Assembly (NCBI GenBank): GCA_905397405.1
Contig: CAJPVJ010000816.1
Location: 1 to 20,264 of the forward strand
DNA: 20,264 bases
Reading direction: 5' to 3'
Origin: Oppiella nova
Taxonomy: Eukaryota; Arthropoda; Arachnida; Sarcoptiformes; Oppiidae
The notes beneath the pieces were generated by a model. The model worked only from the letters and a program-made list of their open reading frames with translations, ran no database searches and was not told the origin of the DNA. Positions 18,660 to 20,264 of this stretch are shown piece by piece. The number at the start of each line of letters is the position of its first letter. The first letter of the stretch is position 1. The translations under genes were made by a program, and so were the position numbers.

Positions 18660-20217
18660 CTGAAATGATAAACAAAACGCTTAGATTGAGTCCAAATGGG
18701 GACCAATTGGCAGATGTTTTACTTCAGATGTCTGGCATTTTATAATTTATATTTTTGGCATTACTTTGAATTCATTTGATTGTCGACTGACTTCCGATCC
18801 AATGATTGGGTATTTGTTTGCATTGTAATAACGATTCAAAACCAACTTTTTGTTCAAAACTTTATGCAAACGATTCAATTGATTCAAAAACATCTTTGCA
18901 TTGAATTTCTAATTAGAGAGCATTTGTTTCAATCAATTCATGTTTTATTAGAAATGATTTTTTGTGAAAATGTTTTCTAAAAGAGATTGTGAAACAAGTT
19001 TTGAACTAAACTTCTATTCAATTGCAGATTGGGATCAATTAGTGGTGACATCTCTTATTAGAACTAACTTTCCCATTGTGTCTGTCAATGGTATTTAACA
19101 TCGATTATGACAGTAATTAGTGATAAGTAGAGGTCATGTCGTGTCGTGTCATATGAAGTCATATGAAGTGATGTCAGGACTGGGAACAGGACTATGCGAT
19201 AGTATTACTGTTAGTGCAGTATATGAACTCATTTCCAACTTTTTCCCAATCTTTCAGCTATTTATTTGTCAATTATTTCTAAACTTTATGTGTATTTCAA
19301 TGAAACCTATGAAACATTTCAATTGCTATTGTTTTACACACTTTTCTCTCCAAACACTGATTTTTAAACTACTTTTGGATTTAATTGCTTTCAGTGTTTA
19401 ATTATTTTGAGAGCATTTAAACGGTTATACAATCGATAGGTTTTTTAGTGCGAAACAACTGGTGGTGTTTAGGATAACAGAAAAATAGTAATAAACTTGT
19501 ATTTAATATTTTTGAATGAATATATGACCCAAATCTCAATCAAATTGAGTTTGAATGCAAAGCAAACTCGACTCAACTGTTGATCGCATTTGCATTGCTT
19601 TGAAAGTGCTTTGGAGTGGAGTTACCACTGGTTTAACGTCGAGATAGCAATATAGGTATGCCTTCAATGCCTTCAATGCCTTCTCTCATATACAGGTATT
19701 TAAGAGGTATTCGTCGCTAACATCTCATAAATTGTCGGTCGGTTCAGGAAATGGGGAAATGGGTGCAGGAAATGGGGATCAGGTATGAGATCTGAACATT
19801 TCTACACAAAGTGCTTCAATCGACAGATGTTCATTCAGCAGACTTCCAGCTCCTCCTCCTTCTCCTTCTTATTGTCGTGACAAACAGCTATTCAATGAAT
19901 GCCAGTTCAGCCACAAGTAGCAGACCCTGAGCCTCTGGCCGCTGCAGGACAGTTGGGTCACTCATCTGAACTACTGAACCACTACTCAACTACCGGTGCT
20001 CTACTGCTTCTTTGGTCCGACACTCAATTGTGTGTCTTTTGTGTGAATAATATATTCTGCGTTGCTTTCAATGGTTGGCCATCACTGCCATACAAAGGAT
20101 ACCCTTTTGAGCAACTTTTCTACATTTTGGCGCCAAAGTGACCCTTCTCTCCACCAATACATCCAATTGTGCGCTTATGTCAGCCTATGGTCTCCAACAC
20201 AGAAAAGCTGTATTTGC

Positions 20218-20264
<47 letters not shown>
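18660..20264. other. Right flank with no identified gene
   Basis: AT-rich to about 19600, then more mixed. It should contain the upstream intron, and possibly the first exon and promoter, of MCCC2. A 9-bp repeat (CCTTCAATG) occurs 2.6 times at 19661-19683, and there is a pyrimidine-rich tract at 19848-19870. An 80-codon + strand frame from an ATG at 19899 to 20141 has no family resemblance that I recognise; it could be an exon of a gene to the right or chance. Confidence 0.4.
20218..20264. repeat. GA microsatellite, truncated by window end
   Basis: (GA)n run of 47 bp with two AAA interruptions, still continuing at the last base. Confidence 0.97.

Noticed and set aside
19899-20141. 80-codon + strand frame as a gene
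   Set aside because: No recognised family and no supporting splice context; kept only as a note in the flank entry.

Overview
This is gene-dense eukaryotic nuclear DNA: ten recognisable protein genes in about 20 kb, on both strands, with AT-rich spacers and very short GT-AG introns (53, 60, 61, 63, 65 and 91 bp are typical). There are no bacterial features. Gene content and compactness suggest a small-genome arthropod, most likely an acariform mite. That assignment is inference from style, not from a diagnostic marker.

Layout, left to right: xylulokinase (XYLB, +, 5' end off the window); SLC35B1-type ER nucleotide transporter (-, five exons); cytochrome c oxidase subunit 6A (+); splicing factor 3A subunit 1 (SF3A1, -); dephospho-CoA kinase domain protein (DCAKD, +); a tandemly duplicated, non-coding-rich stretch with one inserted MITE; exosome subunit RRP4/EXOSC2 (+); ethanolamine kinase (-); a 1.5 kb spacer; CDK11/PITSLRE kinase (+); COA3 cytochrome oxidase assembly factor (+); methylcrotonoyl-CoA carboxylase beta subunit (MCCC2, -, 5' end not found); and a 1.6 kb right flank with no convincing gene, ending in a GA microsatellite. 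The genes are housekeeping genes and do not form a pathway or operon. Several serve mitochondria (COX6A, COA3, MCCC2) or the spliceosome (SF3A1, CDK11).

The outstanding observation is that three short segments read correctly only as the base-by-base complement WITHOUT reversal. (1) The 3' end of SF3A1 (4251-4343): complementing it in place turns a broken tail into a family-perfect 30-residue C-terminus ending in RGGRKK. (2) Two 43-bp arrays of 11-bp units (6742-6784 and 6870-6912), which lie in register within a 128-bp tandem duplication of SF3A1 exon 1, are exact complements of each other. (3) The 3' end of DCAKD (7661-7786) is the exact 126/126 complement of 8401-8526, in a tandem duplication with a 740-bp offset. 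The 8401 copy continues the DCAKD frame perfectly and supplies the missing membrane anchor. This is not an inversion, because the order is not reversed. No known copying or recombination process produces it, so an assembly or record-processing fault is the leading explanation, but the pattern itself is plain in the sequence. The duplicated 3' flank also looks like two haplotypes placed in tandem, one carrying a MITE and the other its empty site.
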